Shown here in pieces: positions 1-10,309 of a DNA stretch of 64,000 nt (positions are counted from its first letter, which is position 1; every line of letters starts with the position of its first letter). Origin of the DNA: Chamaecyparis obtusa (Eukaryota; Streptophyta; Pinopsida; Cupressales; Cupressaceae). The notes under the pieces were generated by a model. It searched no databases. It saw only the letters and a list, made by a program, of their open reading frames with translations, and was not told the DNA's origin. Made by a program: the position numbers and the translations under genes. The DNA lies in NCBI GenBank assembly GCA_027943335.1, contig BSBK01006748.1:124001-188000 (forward strand). The letters run 5' to 3'.

Positions 1-345
1 GCAAGCAGCATAGAAAAACTTGGAGCATGTCACTGGTCTATGGAATCCATTTCTTCAATCAATGAAGAAAATGTATAAGGATATCTTCACAAAGTTACAA
101 ATATAAACTGGGACATTCTGTGCCTATCCTTTGTCCTATGGAGGGAAAAAAAGAGAAGAAGATCAAGACTTGAAGAAGATCAGGATGGGAAGAAGATCAA
201 AATATAGAATGGGAAGAGATCAAGATAATGGTAAGCAGATACAGAAAGAAAGAAGAAGAAAAGAATAGTATTAGATGAAAGAAAATAGATAGCACAGGGG
301 AAGTCTGCATGATAGGGAATGTAAGGTGATGTTTTACCACCAATG
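1..345 (+). mobile_element. 3' non-coding end of a copia-type LTR retrotransposon
   Basis: Purine-rich, non-coding sequence (repeated AAGAAGATCA and GAAAGAAGAAG words) that runs into a polypurine tract and then an LTR. This is the usual position of the stretch between the pol stop and the 3' LTR in Ty1/copia elements. No reading frame with recognisable pol sequence is left. The rest of the element lies left of the window, so the family is inferred only from the adjoining PPT and LTR. Confidence 0.6.
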
Positions 346-359
346 CCAAAGGGGAAGAT
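346..359 (+). promoter_or_regulatory. Polypurine tract (plus-strand primer site)
   Basis: The run CCAAAGGGGAAGAT lies directly before the LTR start TGTTGACA. Copia elements prime second-strand DNA from such a tract. The nested copia further along has the closely similar AAAGGGGGATAT directly before its own 3' LTR (48,048), which supports the assignment. Confidence 0.75.
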
Positions 360-1371
360 TGTTGACATATTTAAGTTGTCATTGGTTAAGTTAAAAGAAA
401 ACACCAATGCCACCAAAGCATCGTTAGACTAATCATTCTCTTTAATATGCACTAGTATACCAAACAGAGTATTTTCAACCTATCCTATGGGACATATAAG
501 GAATGTATGACCAACTAGGTATAAGGTCAATACCAGTCGACGGCATGATAATCTGAACCAGATTATGCGAAGCTATCTCAATTAAAATTGGATTACACGG
601 AGCATTCACAAATGGAACTGAAGATAGATTTTTAACTGGAGTTAGCTTTATTTCATCTACGGGTGTTTCAAGGTAAACTCAAGATCATTTCGCAAGCTTT
701 TTTGCATGCATGATTTATGGGTGAGTTTACAGCTTGGTGGAACTATGAGAAGTATTTTTAATAAGAATAATGTCTTATAAATACAAGTCATAGTATACAC
801 AAGAAGTGTGGTTGAATGTTGAGAGCATACAGAGCAAGAGAAGGAGAATCTTCTGAGAAGTGAAAGACAGAGAAGGGTTCAACAGACAAGCAGAGAAAAA
901 GGCTAACAGGTATGATCTGATCAGACAAAAGGTGTCATAATAGATCATTGCTTTGAATTGTAAGAGCATATTCAAATCCCTCAATCAGGGTGAACCCTAA
1001 TAGGTTCTTGTATAAATCCCTTCACTAGGTAACATCTTAATTGGTGTTGAAAGTCCTTTCACAAGGTGACTCCTAACAGGGTCAAGATCCTAAAGGGTCT
1101 TCTACCAAATCCCTTTACCGGGTAGCACTCTTACAAGTTCTTTGTAAGCCTTTAAAAGGACATCTTTATTACTGCAATAGTAAAGTTGTGAGTTTTGTCC
1201 CACCGTGGTTTTCTCCTTCTAATTGAGGGTTTCAGTTTATGAATGTTGATTACATTCTATTAATTCTGAAAGAATATATATATAAGGTTTAATTGGAATA
1301 GAAATTGTATTTATTGATTCACCTCCCCACCCCCCCCCCCCCCCCCTCTCAATAATTGGTTAGGATTAACA
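360..1371 (+). mobile_element. 3' LTR of a copia-type element
   Basis: Begins TGTTGACA after a polypurine tract and ends GGATTAACA, giving TG...CA termini and about 1,012 bp. The right third contains short phrases (CCTAATAGG, CCTAACAGGG, CTTTCACAAGG) and a C17 run followed by CTCTCAATAATTGG. Similar phrases and a C-rich end occur in the nested copia LTRs at 42,267-43,580 and 48,048-49,354, so this is probably a relative. No primer-binding site follows, as expected for a 3' LTR. The TSD cannot be tested because the 5' end is outside the window. Confidence 0.7.
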
Positions 1372-1668
1372 AGAACTCTATTATCAATTCATGTAGCTAT
1401 TGTTTAATCTATGAATTAGTCATTATTTTTTAATTGATATATTTTTTCATGCATTAACTTAAACTAAAACTAACATTTTAAAAAATCATTACAAGTTAGA
1501 AAATTGATAAAACTACAAATAAAAGTCATCAAATCTTGTAAACTATTTGACAAAATGAGCATTGGAAAAAAAGTGCACATTTTTGGTGAATATTTTTTAA
1601 GGGATTTTATTTTGTCTAATGAAATCTAAAATCCTCATGTTTGCTAATGTAAAATGGTATTAACATAG
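1372..1668. other. Unassigned AT-rich spacer
   Basis: AT-rich sequence between the copia LTR and the LINE TSD. No open frame, repeat unit or element end is visible. Confidence 0.5.
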
Positions 1669-1794
1669 TGTACAAAAATATTTGGGTTTCCTCACTCAAA
1701 AATTTCAAATGCCCCTCCCTCTCTTTTACCAGTTCCTACTATCAGGTTAGGGATTTCTCGTGTCAGCGAGTCCCTGGCACCGTCTACTCTATAT

Positions 1795-3345
1795 GTGGTG
1801 GCCTCTCCTATGGGATTTGTGGGGGCTTCGAAGGAGGATTTTTTTTCTGCAAGTTCTATTCATTCTCCTTTGGGATCATCTACTATTGTTTCAGTTTCCT
1901 TTGACATCTCTATGTTGGAGACGTTTATGTCAGCTAGGGCCTCTACTGGTTCTTCTAGTGGTGGTTTGGTGGCTAAGGGTGTTACTAGTGGTAAGGATGG
2001 GGTGAATCCTTTAGAAAATGGGAATTTTTTCTCCTCTTCCTCTAGGGATTTCCCTGGGCAAGCTGCTTTTTCTCAGGGTGTTGCTTCGGTTTCTCTTAGG
2101 GATAAGAGGAGCCTTTCTAGTGTTATCCCTACTACTAAGGTATTTCATTCGATGTGGAGTTAGAGATTTCTAAGGAATTAGACCACAACATTTGTGTTCT
2201 CTCTATCCATGCTATGATTTTTTGCTTTAGAGGCTTCTGGCCTAGTCTCCCTCAAATACATGTGTGGATCTCTCTGTAGTGGAAACTTCTTCTCTCAAGG
2301 ATGGTACATATTTTTCCTTTAGCTAGGGGTTTATTCATTGCTAAGTTTGATGATGTTAAAGATAGGAATAAGATTCTTTGTGGTCCTTTCTTTAACTGGG
2401 AGAATAAATATATGCTTATGATGAAACCTTGGCATGTTGACTTTAATCCATCTATGGAGTTATTTAACAAAATTTTGATTTGGGTCTGTCTTCTGAATCT
2501 TCCCCTTCATCTTTGGTTTGATTCCCTTTTGGAGGTTATGGGAGATGTTATGGGGGACTTCTTAATGGTCAATAATGAGTCTTCTTATATTTAAAATTTA
2601 ATATTTTCCCATATTTTGGTAGACTTGGATATTTCCAAGGGGTTGTCGGCTGAAATTTTAATTAAGTCTTCAATAGGTCATTGGGTCCAGTTGGTGGATT
2701 ATGAGGGTTTTCCTTTTAGGTGTACAAGATTCTTTCAGACTGGTCACACTATTTCCCACTATGGCTCTATGAAGAAGAAGATTCTCGCCTCCTTTTGGAA
2801 TGGTGTTAAGACTAAATATTATATGGTGGAAAAGAAATATGAAACTCAAAGGAGTTTCTCTCAAGTGGTGTTAGACTCCCAGGGTCCTTTGGATTCTCCT
2901 GAGGATGGTTCTTCTGAGGGGTGCAAAGGGTGACCTTCTTGGTCTTTTTGGGGGTTCTACTAGTCCTTTCTCGTAGGGTTCAAATTATGTTGTGTTGGAT
3001 ACTGTGGGTGCTTCTATTGGTTTTGATCCATCTCAAGATAGGGTTCCCTATGTGCCTAGAAAGGCTTCTGATAATCTTGTTGGTTTTGTTGGTAATGCCC
3101 CTGTTGCTCCTATGATGGATGGTGCTAGGGCTTTGGTTGATGAGTTATTTTTGGTTGGCTCTTCTAGTTGTGATGTTGCTTCTAATATTGGATCTAGATG
3201 TGTTATTGGCTCTGGTTCTTTTTTGGATGGTCCTATGTTGGGTGTTGTTCCCTTGGGGGTGTCAAGACGTCTATTTTGGATTCTTTATGCTAGAAACATG
3301 AGGCTCCTAAAGTGGAAGAAGGTTGGATCAAGGTAAAAGGTAAAA
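1795..3345 (+). pseudogene. LINE ORF1: DUF4283-like RNA-binding protein with degenerate CCHC knuckle
   Basis: ORF1 of plant L1 elements encodes a nucleic-acid chaperone that coats the LINE RNA. Here the DUF4283 core is read at 2,301-2,594: ARGLFIAKFDD, then the partner strand MKPWHVDFNP, then IWVCLLNLPLHLWF. It matches the family order of an A/PRG.F..KF strand followed by a PLW..DF.P and W..L..LPLHLW stretch. The same frame resumes at 2,616-2,933 with YEGFPFRCTRF and GHTISHYG, where a CCHC knuckle is expected but its cysteines are partly lost. Ser/Gly-rich flanks read in another frame at 1,795-2,163 and 2,992-3,336, so at least two frameshifts exist, plus stops at about 2,593 and 2,933. The frame ends just before the 3' tail with no ORF2. 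The family call is good; the exact start is not determinable. Confidence 0.7.
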
Positions 3346-3597
3346 ATTCCAAATGTTCCTCTTCAACTTTCAATATGACTCTTCGGTCCCATAAGTCGGC
3401 GACTAAAATTAAATCATAATGCCCACCTTTGTTGGGGTTGAATTTTAGTGGGATTTGGCCATGGGCTGGTAGTTTAAAGTGTTATATCTTTGGCAACATC
3501 TTTTAGTGTTCTGGATGGGGGTAGGCCTTGTTTTTGGTTGGCCAGTAGTATTCTTAGGGGACTTCTAATTCTTCATCTTAAATTCTATCTTTGTTCA

Positions 3598-3621
3598 GGG
3601 TTTCAAGGCCCCTTCAAAACC
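3598..3621 (+). other. 3' hairpin of the LINE
   Basis: A short hairpin 28 bases before the 3' TSD. Outer stem GGTTT with AAACC, inner stem AAGG with CCTT. The same position and form occur at 33,721-33,743, and with a changed outer stem at 7,506-7,533 (minus strand). In LINEs a 3' structure of this kind is what the reverse transcriptase recognises. That role is inferred here. Confidence 0.6.
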
Positions 3622-3659
3622 TATTTTTACTTCTAATCAAAAACATATTGTACAAAAAT

Positions 3660-4095
3660 CACAAGTGTTTAACCTCGTGTGGGTTGGCTAGTGAGAAATA
3701 TGGTTCTTGGCTTGTGGTTTTGATATGATCATCAGCTCCTACATAGTATCAAAGCTCAATATTTTCTCTACTATAGAATTTGAGAAAACTACTTATGCAA
3801 CTTTTTTCTCTCCTCAAATTAATTAAGGTATACACACACACATCTTTATAATGTTCGGGTTTTTTTCTTTGTTTTCCCCCTTACAATATCTTGTGTCTCC
3901 TCTTGAGTATTTAGTGTTCTTTTTATTGGATATCCTTGTTTTCAATTCTAATGGTTATCTTTTTCTTCAAATAATTACTCCTGGATTAAAGTGCATTCTT
4001 GTATTTCATTTATTTTTCTTGTCAAGGTCTACTCTAGATGTATTATGCTAAAGTGTTGTAAAATGAGACATGTATAAGCCAAATATTTACATGAC
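3660..4095. other. Unassigned spacer
   Basis: AT-rich sequence right of the LINE TSD with a small (CA) run near 3,832-3,842. The string AGTATCAAAGCTC at 3,747 recalls a primer-binding site, but no LTR end precedes it. Nothing else is recognised. Confidence 0.4.
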
Positions 4096-4185
4096 ACTAA
4101 GAGGACTAATAGCTCAATGATTGAGCACCTCAATAGCAAATAGGAGGCCCTATATTTTATTCCTTCCTATTCCATGAAAATTTTA
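4096..4185 (+). repeat. Possible tRNA-derived SINE head (degenerate)
   Basis: The stretch has an A-box-like ATAGCTCAATGATTGAGC (4,109-4,126), then ACCTC...GGAGG arms about one anticodon arm apart, then a decayed B-box-like CCCTATATTTTATTCC (4,147-4,162). The order and spacing resemble the tRNA-related head of plant SINEs. The B box has lost its GGTTCGA core, the acceptor stem is not visible and no tail or TSD was found. A chance match or an old tRNA pseudogene is possible. Confidence 0.3.
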
Positions 4186-4713
4186 ACATTGGTATGAGAG
4201 AATATACTTTCTCCATTTATTTTATTTTTCATTATTCCTCTTTGACTAAGAGTTTCATTTCTAACCTCACAAAATAGCTCTCAAGGTTCCTATGTTCATG
4301 CTTCCATTATTGAAGACATCTTTTAAAATAGAAAGCACCAATAAAGAAATTTATTAAAGTACAATGCACTAGTGAGATATTTTACTATTAGAAGGTATTG
4401 TTAAATGTGATTTTTATGGTTACGAAGCATTTTATGCTAATTAAAACTATTTTCAAGATTTTTTTGTTATAAAATATTTTTAGTATTATATTAACATTTT
4501 GGAAGGACAAGATTGTCATGACCTTATACAAGCAAGAGAAGACTTCCAAAATTTCTTGTATGCACTATACTCTATCACATTCTATTTTTTGGTCAATACT
4601 TTGACTAAGTTGTAAATTTTTATGTAGTTTACTTATATTTTAGAATATTATATTTCTATTAGAGTTATAAATCCATTGAACTTATTATTTTGTAATCTCT
4701 TTCATCTCCAAAA
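4186..4713. other. Unassigned AT-rich spacer
   Basis: AT-rich and without a sustained frame in either direction. No repeat structure is visible. Confidence 0.4.
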
Positions 4714-4946
4714 TGTTATGGTTTTATAATAAAAAATAAGAGAGGCAAAACAACAAAACACAATAATATAGAGATTTAATAATCTCACCCAATGTGGGCT
4801 ACATTCACTAACGATACAACTATCCACTTCTTTGTATTATCCAACAAAGAGAAAATTACAATGTGATGGCTTTCATATTACATAGCCACGTATTTATAGG
4901 CATTTTCATGCCACATACCAATAATATTCCACTTGGATATTTAACA
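4714..4946 (-). mobile_element. Short LTR of a copia element (minus strand)
   Basis: Read on the minus strand it starts TGTTAAATATCC and ends CCATAACA, about 233 bp, with TG...CA termini. It lies on the 3' side of the decayed copia pol at 4,990-6,640, so it is that element's 3' LTR. It contains a TATA box (4,891-4,898) about 50 bp inside its 5' edge. The polypurine tract before it is eroded. The matching 5' LTR is not found in the window. Confidence 0.6.
4891..4898 (-). promoter_or_regulatory. TATA box in the copia LTR
   Basis: TATAAATA on the minus strand, inside the short LTR, in the position expected for the LTR's RNA polymerase II promoter. Confidence 0.45.
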
Positions 4947-4989
4947 AGTTCAACACCAAAATAATATCCTGGACTTGGAGGCTAATCTT

Positions 4990-6640
4990 GGATGAACATT
5001 GTTGCACGTATAGATCCTGCGGGATTGGCACACCTGGACTTGGCTTGTTTCACATTTCCACTAGTATCATACTCAAAGGCCAAAAAATACTAAGAAGGAA
5101 TTTAGTTTCTCACAAAGTACTACATTGGTTAGCATATCTATAGGATTATTAGTAGTGTGTATCTTCTCCTACTTCAACTGTCCATCTTCTAAAACTAAGC
5201 ATATGAAATGATACCAAAGTTGTATGTGTTTCATCTTAGAATGAAGGGTCGATTTCTTTGAAAGATGAATGACACTTTGACTATCACTATACAACCTACT
5301 ATTCTTCTATTGTATTCCCAATCCCTCCATAAACCTTTGTAACCAAATCATCTCCTTACTAGCCTCAGTAGCAGCAACATACTTTGCTTTTGTAGTAGAT
5401 AGTGCAACAACATTTTATAACTGTGAAATCAAACTAATGGTTGCTCTACCTATAATAAACACATACCATGTTATGATCCTCATGGTATCAATATATCTTC
5501 TATATTTGAATCAACATATCCCTCGAGATTAGAATTAAAACCTCCAAAACATAATGACTATGTAGTAGTACCTCTCAAATACCAGACAATCCACTTTTTT
5601 GCATTTCAATACTCTTTTCCCAGTTTATTTGTATACATGTTGAAAACTCCCATTGCATGTGAAATATTTGGACTTGTACACACCGTGGCATACATCAAAC
5701 TACTAACAGTTGAAGATTACATAGCCTTGGACATGTAGTCCATATCTTCTTATGTCTTGGAACATATCTCCTTATTCAATTTTAAATGGCCAGACAAAGG
5801 TGTACTAACTGGTTTTGCATCCTACATTAGAAATCTCTTCAATTCCTTTTTATGTAATCACTTTGAGACAATGTTAATGTGTGAGTTTTCTTGTCTCTAT
5901 TTATTCTCATACCAAGGATTTGTTTTGCTACACCCAAATCCTTCTTCCTAAGCTCATTTCTATGCTACATATTAGAGAAACAATCAAGCATGTCTTCAAC
6001 ATAGAATAACAAGATGATATAGCTACCATCATCCAATCTTGTAAAATAAACACAAAGATTAGAATGACATTTGGTGTAACCATGTTCCTGTCAAATTTTA
6101 ATTACCTTAATCGAGGTTCTTTCTTTAGGCCATACAAGATTTTATTTAGCCTACACACTAACTTCTCCTTACCTTTGATCTCATATCACTGTGGTTGTTG
6201 CATATAAATATCTTCTTCCAAATCTCCATGGAGAAAGGCTATCTTTACTTCTAATTGTTCAAGATACAAGCTTTTAGTGGTCACTAGACTTAAAATCATT
6301 TGCATTGAAGTCATCTTAACAACAGGATAAAATATTTCATCAAAACCAATACCTTTCTTTGTGTAAAACCTTTTACCACAAGTCTAGCCTTATATCATTT
6401 CTTGCCTCCATGTTTTTCCTTTAACCTATAAATCAAATTGTTTAGGAGTGTTCTTTTACCTTCAAGAAATTAGACCAAGTCCCAAGTTTGATTTTGTACC
6501 AAAGAGTCCATCTCCTCTTGCATTCCTTTCTCTCACTTCTTTTTGGCTTCATCCTACATTTCTTTTGCTTTCTGGTTCACCAGAATCAATCAATGGTACA
6601 TAATATAACAAGGGAGAGAATCATTTAAGGGGCCTACTTA
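4990..6640 (-). pseudogene. Decayed copia pol: reverse transcriptase and RNase H
   Basis: Minus-strand conceptual reading gives the copia order of RT then RNase H despite many stops and shifts. Near 6,370-6,180 it reads GIGFDEIFYPVVKM and then VKIAFLHGDLEEDIYMQQP, the core RT strand of copia. Near 6,010-5,990 is FYVEDML, the degenerate YVDD catalytic box with one aspartate changed to E. Near 5,400-5,180 it reads KYVAATEASKEMIWLQ and DSQSVIHLSKKSTLHSKM, the conserved end of copia RNase H. Integrase and gag are missing or unreadable above 6,640. The element copied itself through an RNA intermediate; this copy cannot. Confidence 0.7.
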
Positions 6641-7484
6641 TCCTAGTATATCTTGTAGGAGTTTGAAGTACCCATTGTTGCTTTGGTTGCTCAAATTCGG
6701 GTGGCTGTTCTGACAAATTTTGACTATAAAATTGCCTCTATTAGGAAAAAGTCAAATTTGAAGCAAAAATTTTTTGTAAATCAAACCCCTAAGACCGATT
6801 TGAAAATTTGGATCACTTTGGGCCAAATCTGACACTGCCATCGTGATCAGAGGAGCCAAAAACCCCAAGATCAATTGTTCATTCACTCAGATCAGATAGA
6901 GTTGGTCTTAGAAGAAAAATTCCCCTCCCTGGTCTGTCGTACAAACACAACTGTAGCAGAAAGGTATGATTTTAATTTTTCGTTATAATTATTTTTTGTT
7001 TTTTTAATTTTCACTTTTTTTAAATCAAAAAATTTAAACTAAAAATTTGGGGTGTTGGTTGGTTTTTATTTTTTGAAAGTTTTAAACAAATTTTTAAAAA
7101 AATTGCGCTTGTAGGCATTTTCAGTACCCGCACTGCAGTGTGGTACTATCGCATTGTCAGTGCAGTGCAGTACCCGCACAAGCCCCAAAGGGGTATTTTT
7201 AAAAAAGTTTTTTAAAAAAGTTTTTTAATTAGATTTTTTTTATTATTCTATTTTTTATAAGTTTTTTAAAATAAAAAATTTTCTTTTTTAATTTTTTAAA
7301 TAAAATAAAAACAATTTTGTTTTTTCTTTATTAAATTTTTAATAAAGATTTTTTTAATTTTAAAAAATAAAAACAAATGTTTATTTTTTTTCTTTTAATA
7401 AAGTTTTTTTTAAATCTAAAAATAAAAACAAATTGTTTTTTTCTTTATTTGTTAATAATGTTTTTGTTTTTTTGGTAAAAAATT
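6641..7484. other. Unassigned, extremely T/A-rich stretch
   Basis: From 6,641 to 6,965 there is mixed sequence without a recognised frame. From 6,966 to 7,484 it is dominated by alternating T-runs and A-runs, except for the small GC-rich palindromic cluster listed separately. No element ends are visible. Confidence 0.4.
7115..7185. repeat. GC-rich palindrome/direct-repeat cluster
   Basis: CAGTACCCGCAC occurs twice (near 7,121 and 7,167). Between the copies lie the perfect palindrome CACTGCAGTG, the string GTGGTACT and GTCAGTGCAGTGCAGTAC. The parts are partly complementary, so the block can fold into more than one hairpin. It stands alone in very AT-rich DNA. Confidence 0.5.
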
Positions 7485-7505
7485 ATATTTATATTAATAA
7501 TAACT

Positions 7506-7533
7506 GGTTCAAAGGGCTCCCGAAGAAAGAACC
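7506..7533 (-). other. 3' hairpin of the minus-strand LINE
   Basis: Outer stem GGTTC with GAACC, inner GGG with CCC around an AG loop. Relative to the plus-strand LINE hairpins (outer stem GGTTT/AAACC) both sides of one base pair have changed together. Confidence 0.55.
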
Positions 7534-8093
7534 AGAAAAGAAAACTCTGTTCGTTGCCCATATATATACAAAGTGATCTTCAGATTCTCAAAAATATTCC
7601 TAAACTACCCAATACCTGAAGGTCAAAAAAATGACCTGCTTATAAGTACAAAAAGGATCCCCCATACAAAATGGCAGAATGAATCTGCAATACAATATGT
7701 TCCAAATAGTAATAATTTGTAGGACTACCCAAAAAACCCTGGCCAATATGAAGGCTGAATTACAACTCTGATCCCCCTAAAAAACCCTTTACAATGAAGC
7801 ATATCTAGTAAGTGCCAAAATACATTTGCAAAAAAGTGGACCCCTATAAGCAGATTTGACACCTGTCATCCCAATTTGTTTGTAAACCCGATAGAGAAGT
7901 TGCATTAGTGAACATTGAAGGCCCCAGTGAGAACAAAAATGTGAGAACAAAAATGAGGTAGAGTATAAAATGTGAGATCACCTATCATCTGAAGGTCCAA
8001 ATAAGCCAGCAGAAAGCTGCACGAAGAAAGAACCTGCAAAAAAGATTTTGGCAGAGACAAAATGAATTTATACAGAAAAACATCTTATAAACA

Positions 8094-8986
8094 TCATTGA
8101 GCATAACCCCTGGAACCAAAATGTGAGGGTGGAGACAAGAACAAAGAGCTCCAAAGACGGTTTTCTTGAGAGACAAGTGGATCCCATGAAGCCAAAGATG
8201 CACGAGGTGACACCAAGGCGTGAGCAGATGGAGGGGAAACTGGGACATGAGCAGGGGAAGAACATGAACCGGCTGACAATGGAACATAAAAAATAATAGG
8301 GACTGGTAATGAACCCGAATTACTACCAAGTGGAATATCACCCATCATAGGAGAAGCAAAACCCAAATTTGAGGGTTGAGCATGTGACAATAAAGCAAGC
8401 AAAGCATATGTTTTTGCAAATTCCTTTCCTCTATGACCCGCATCAAAAGGGGTACTGTTAAGAAGGTGATCAAGAAGCATAATAGCAGAAGAGGCGATGC
8501 AATCTTTAACAGCAGCAAGCAGCATAATATACTTGTCTGAATTAAAAAGAAGATGACGTGGGAATATACCTTCGATATGAGCATCTTCTAACCAGAAGTT
8601 ATACTTCTGAACTGCTAGAAGCAAACCATTTTCTTGTAGGAAACGTGGAAGAATAGACCAATTCATAATGAATACCAATAAAGACCAAGATTGAGATACA
8701 TCCAAGATATTAGAGTAGAAGACTAAAACAACTTGAGAAGGAAAATAATCCTTTTAGAATGCGGAGATAAAATCGAATCCCCAATCATTCTCCAAATACC
8801 CTGAGCACATTTCGAGCAGTGGATAATAAACATGGAAGCAAGGGCTTCATCAGTGATATTACCTTCAAATGGAACTTCCAGATTAGAGCTTGAGAGACAG
8901 ACACGAAGATTCAATGGTCTAAATTCATCCACATATCTATGCAATGCCATGAGAATCAAAACAAAAGGATTGAGGCTATGTTGCAA
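8094..8986 (-). pseudogene. Extra reading frame downstream of LINE RNase H, unknown function
   Basis: About 430 bp after RNase H two overlapping-phase open frames make one likely protein: 8,986-8,723 (about 87 residues) and, after a shift, 8,705-8,094 (about 203 residues). The N-terminal part is mixed helical sequence (ITDEALASMFIIHCSKCAQG, LLAAVKDCIASSAIMLLDHL). The last third is Ser/Pro/Ala-rich (SSPAHVPVSPPSAHALVSP). I recognise no family. Its place between RNase H and the 3' hairpin matches that of the extra frame in the LINE at 29,240-33,762, though the sequences are not visibly alike. It could be a captured host exon or an element accessory gene, and chance openness cannot be ruled out. 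Confidence 0.4.
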
Positions 8987-9423
8987 GAAAATAATTAGAA
9001 TGACATAGATGGAGCCAAGACCGATTATAACCTCACAAAATCATCATGAAATTCACTTCCCCATACGAAGACATGAATGAACAAAGTACTAGCTATTAGG
9101 TTTCGTACATAGGAAATAAATAACCAACAGGATCCATACAAATGCTGTAAAAACTAACTCATGTGAGCCACATCATGACAGCGTCACCTGATCTAGTAAT
9201 AAATAGAGCATAAAAGGTGAGAGGAAATATTACACATGTGAAAGGTATTAAATCATAGACAAAGCTTTAGTTATACATAATATCGAAGATATGATGAGGC
9301 ATCAAAGGATTGTCCTAGATTGATATGGCACGCATAAGAGAATAAATGTAGATCTCACATAATCATAAAAAATCACATTCGGCATATAGGATCTGAACAT
9401 TAAAATAGGAAAATGAACCAAAC

Positions 9424-10041
9424 TTAAGGGGAATCAATGTGAATTAAATTAAAAATGTAAGGGTGGGAGGTCAAAGTTACAAGGGGAGAAGGGTAGAGGA
9501 TGTTAGAATCATTGGCACCTAAATTAGCTAGCAAATCTGCTAGACAATTTCCCTCTCTATATGTGTAGTTAAAAAATAATCCGGGAAAGAGTCTAGAAGG
9601 GACTAGATCTGGAACAAAACATAGTGGATGTGCCTTGAAAAAGAAGCTCATTGAACACATGCATTAATAATAACTGAAGAATCACCTTCAACATGAAGGA
9701 ATCTGATGTTTAGCTTCTTAGCAGCGGAGAGACCATATAACAATGCAAGAGCTTCTACCAAATTATTAGTACCTGAAGGGATAGGTTGAGCCTCAAGATA
9801 AATAACTGAACCAAGGTAATCACAGAGAACAAAACTGATCCCTGACTTACCCAGATTACCTTTAGAGGAGCCATCAAAGTTCAGTTTAATAAAGCCATTT
9901 TGAGGGGGGGACCATTTAATTGAAGATCTAAGATTAATTCTATCTTTAGGGCAGAGGGGAAAAGGAAGGGAAGGAAACACTAAACCCTACCATTCTTTGA
10001 CAATAAAATTATCCCAAGTGGAAAAACCCTTATTTTCCTTA
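9424..10041 (-). pseudogene. LINE RNase H domain (RVT_3-like)
   Basis: Plant L1 elements carry an RNase H domain at the end of ORF2 that removes RNA from the RNA-DNA hybrid. The minus-strand reading has the linker STWDNFIVKEW, then FIKLNFDGSSKGNLGKSG (first catalytic aspartate in NFDG), LVEALALLYGLSAAKKLN (catalytic glutamate), FLHVEGDSSVIINA (second aspartate in EGDS). After a frameshift at about 9,655 it reads YREGNCLADLLANLG (final D in CLAD). All four motif positions are present. A stop follows VKEW and the frame changes once. The RT and zinc-finger parts upstream are lost by 5' truncation. Confidence 0.8.
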
Positions 10042-10070
10042 AATTTCTTGGGTTTTTGGAAAATAAACTA

Positions 10071-10309
10071 TTTTAAATAAATAAGAAAAATTGGGAATAA
10101 TATTTTTTTCTTTTCCATCTATATATACATGTTTTGCAGCATCATCCAACCAGCAGCCAAGGGGAGGCCAATTTCATCTCAAAGACTTCATGGCTACAAG
10201 CCAACCAAAGGACTGATGAACTACAACTAATTTAGAACCTAATTGAAGATTTGTGATTAGAGATCACTGAGTTGCTGATTAGATATATAATATGATTAAA
10301 TCAGTAATA
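10071..10309. other. Spacer with a TATA-like string
   Basis: AT-rich, with CTATATATAC at about 10,120 followed by mixed sequence and CAAGGGGAGG at about 10,160. It could be the first part of the LTR that ends at 11,698, whose left edge is uncertain. No coding signal. Confidence 0.35.

Larger units (their letters stand above)
1669..3659 (+). mobile_element. LINE copy with ORF1 and 3' tail only, including both TSD copies
   Basis: The unit 1,680-3,648 lies between two exact copies of TGTACAAAAAT (1,669-1,679 and 3,649-3,659), an 11-bp TSD typical of target-primed insertion. Inside are a decayed ORF1 (DUF4283-like domain plus CCHC knuckle, about 1,795-3,340), about 250 bp of non-coding sequence, and the 3' hairpin and tail also found on the LINE at 29,240-33,762. 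There is no endonuclease or reverse transcriptase. With TSDs at both ends, the loss of ORF2 either predates insertion or is an internal deletion within this copy. The order recalls the ORF1-only HAL1 elements of mammals, but that comparison is inference. Confidence 0.75.
7485..10070 (-). mobile_element. 5'-truncated L1-type LINE (minus strand)
   Basis: The copy begins on the minus strand near 10,070, in the linker between RT and RNase H. It carries RNase H (10,041-9,424), then a non-coding gap, a further reading frame (8,986-8,094), a 3' untranslated part and a terminal hairpin (7,533-7,506). This hairpin marks the 3' end by analogy with the two plus-strand LINEs. A clear TSD was not found: TTTTTGG-like strings lie near both ends but do not match well. 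The right boundary rests on where LINE coding is lost. Confidence 0.6.

Noticed and set aside
3740..3765. Primer-binding site AGTATCAAAGCTC
   Set aside because: No LTR end with CA precedes it and no gag follows; a single weak match in AT-rich DNA.
7440..10075. TTTTTGG-like strings at both ends of the minus-strand LINE as TSD
   Set aside because: The matches are interrupted and lie in T/A-rich DNA where they are expected by chance.
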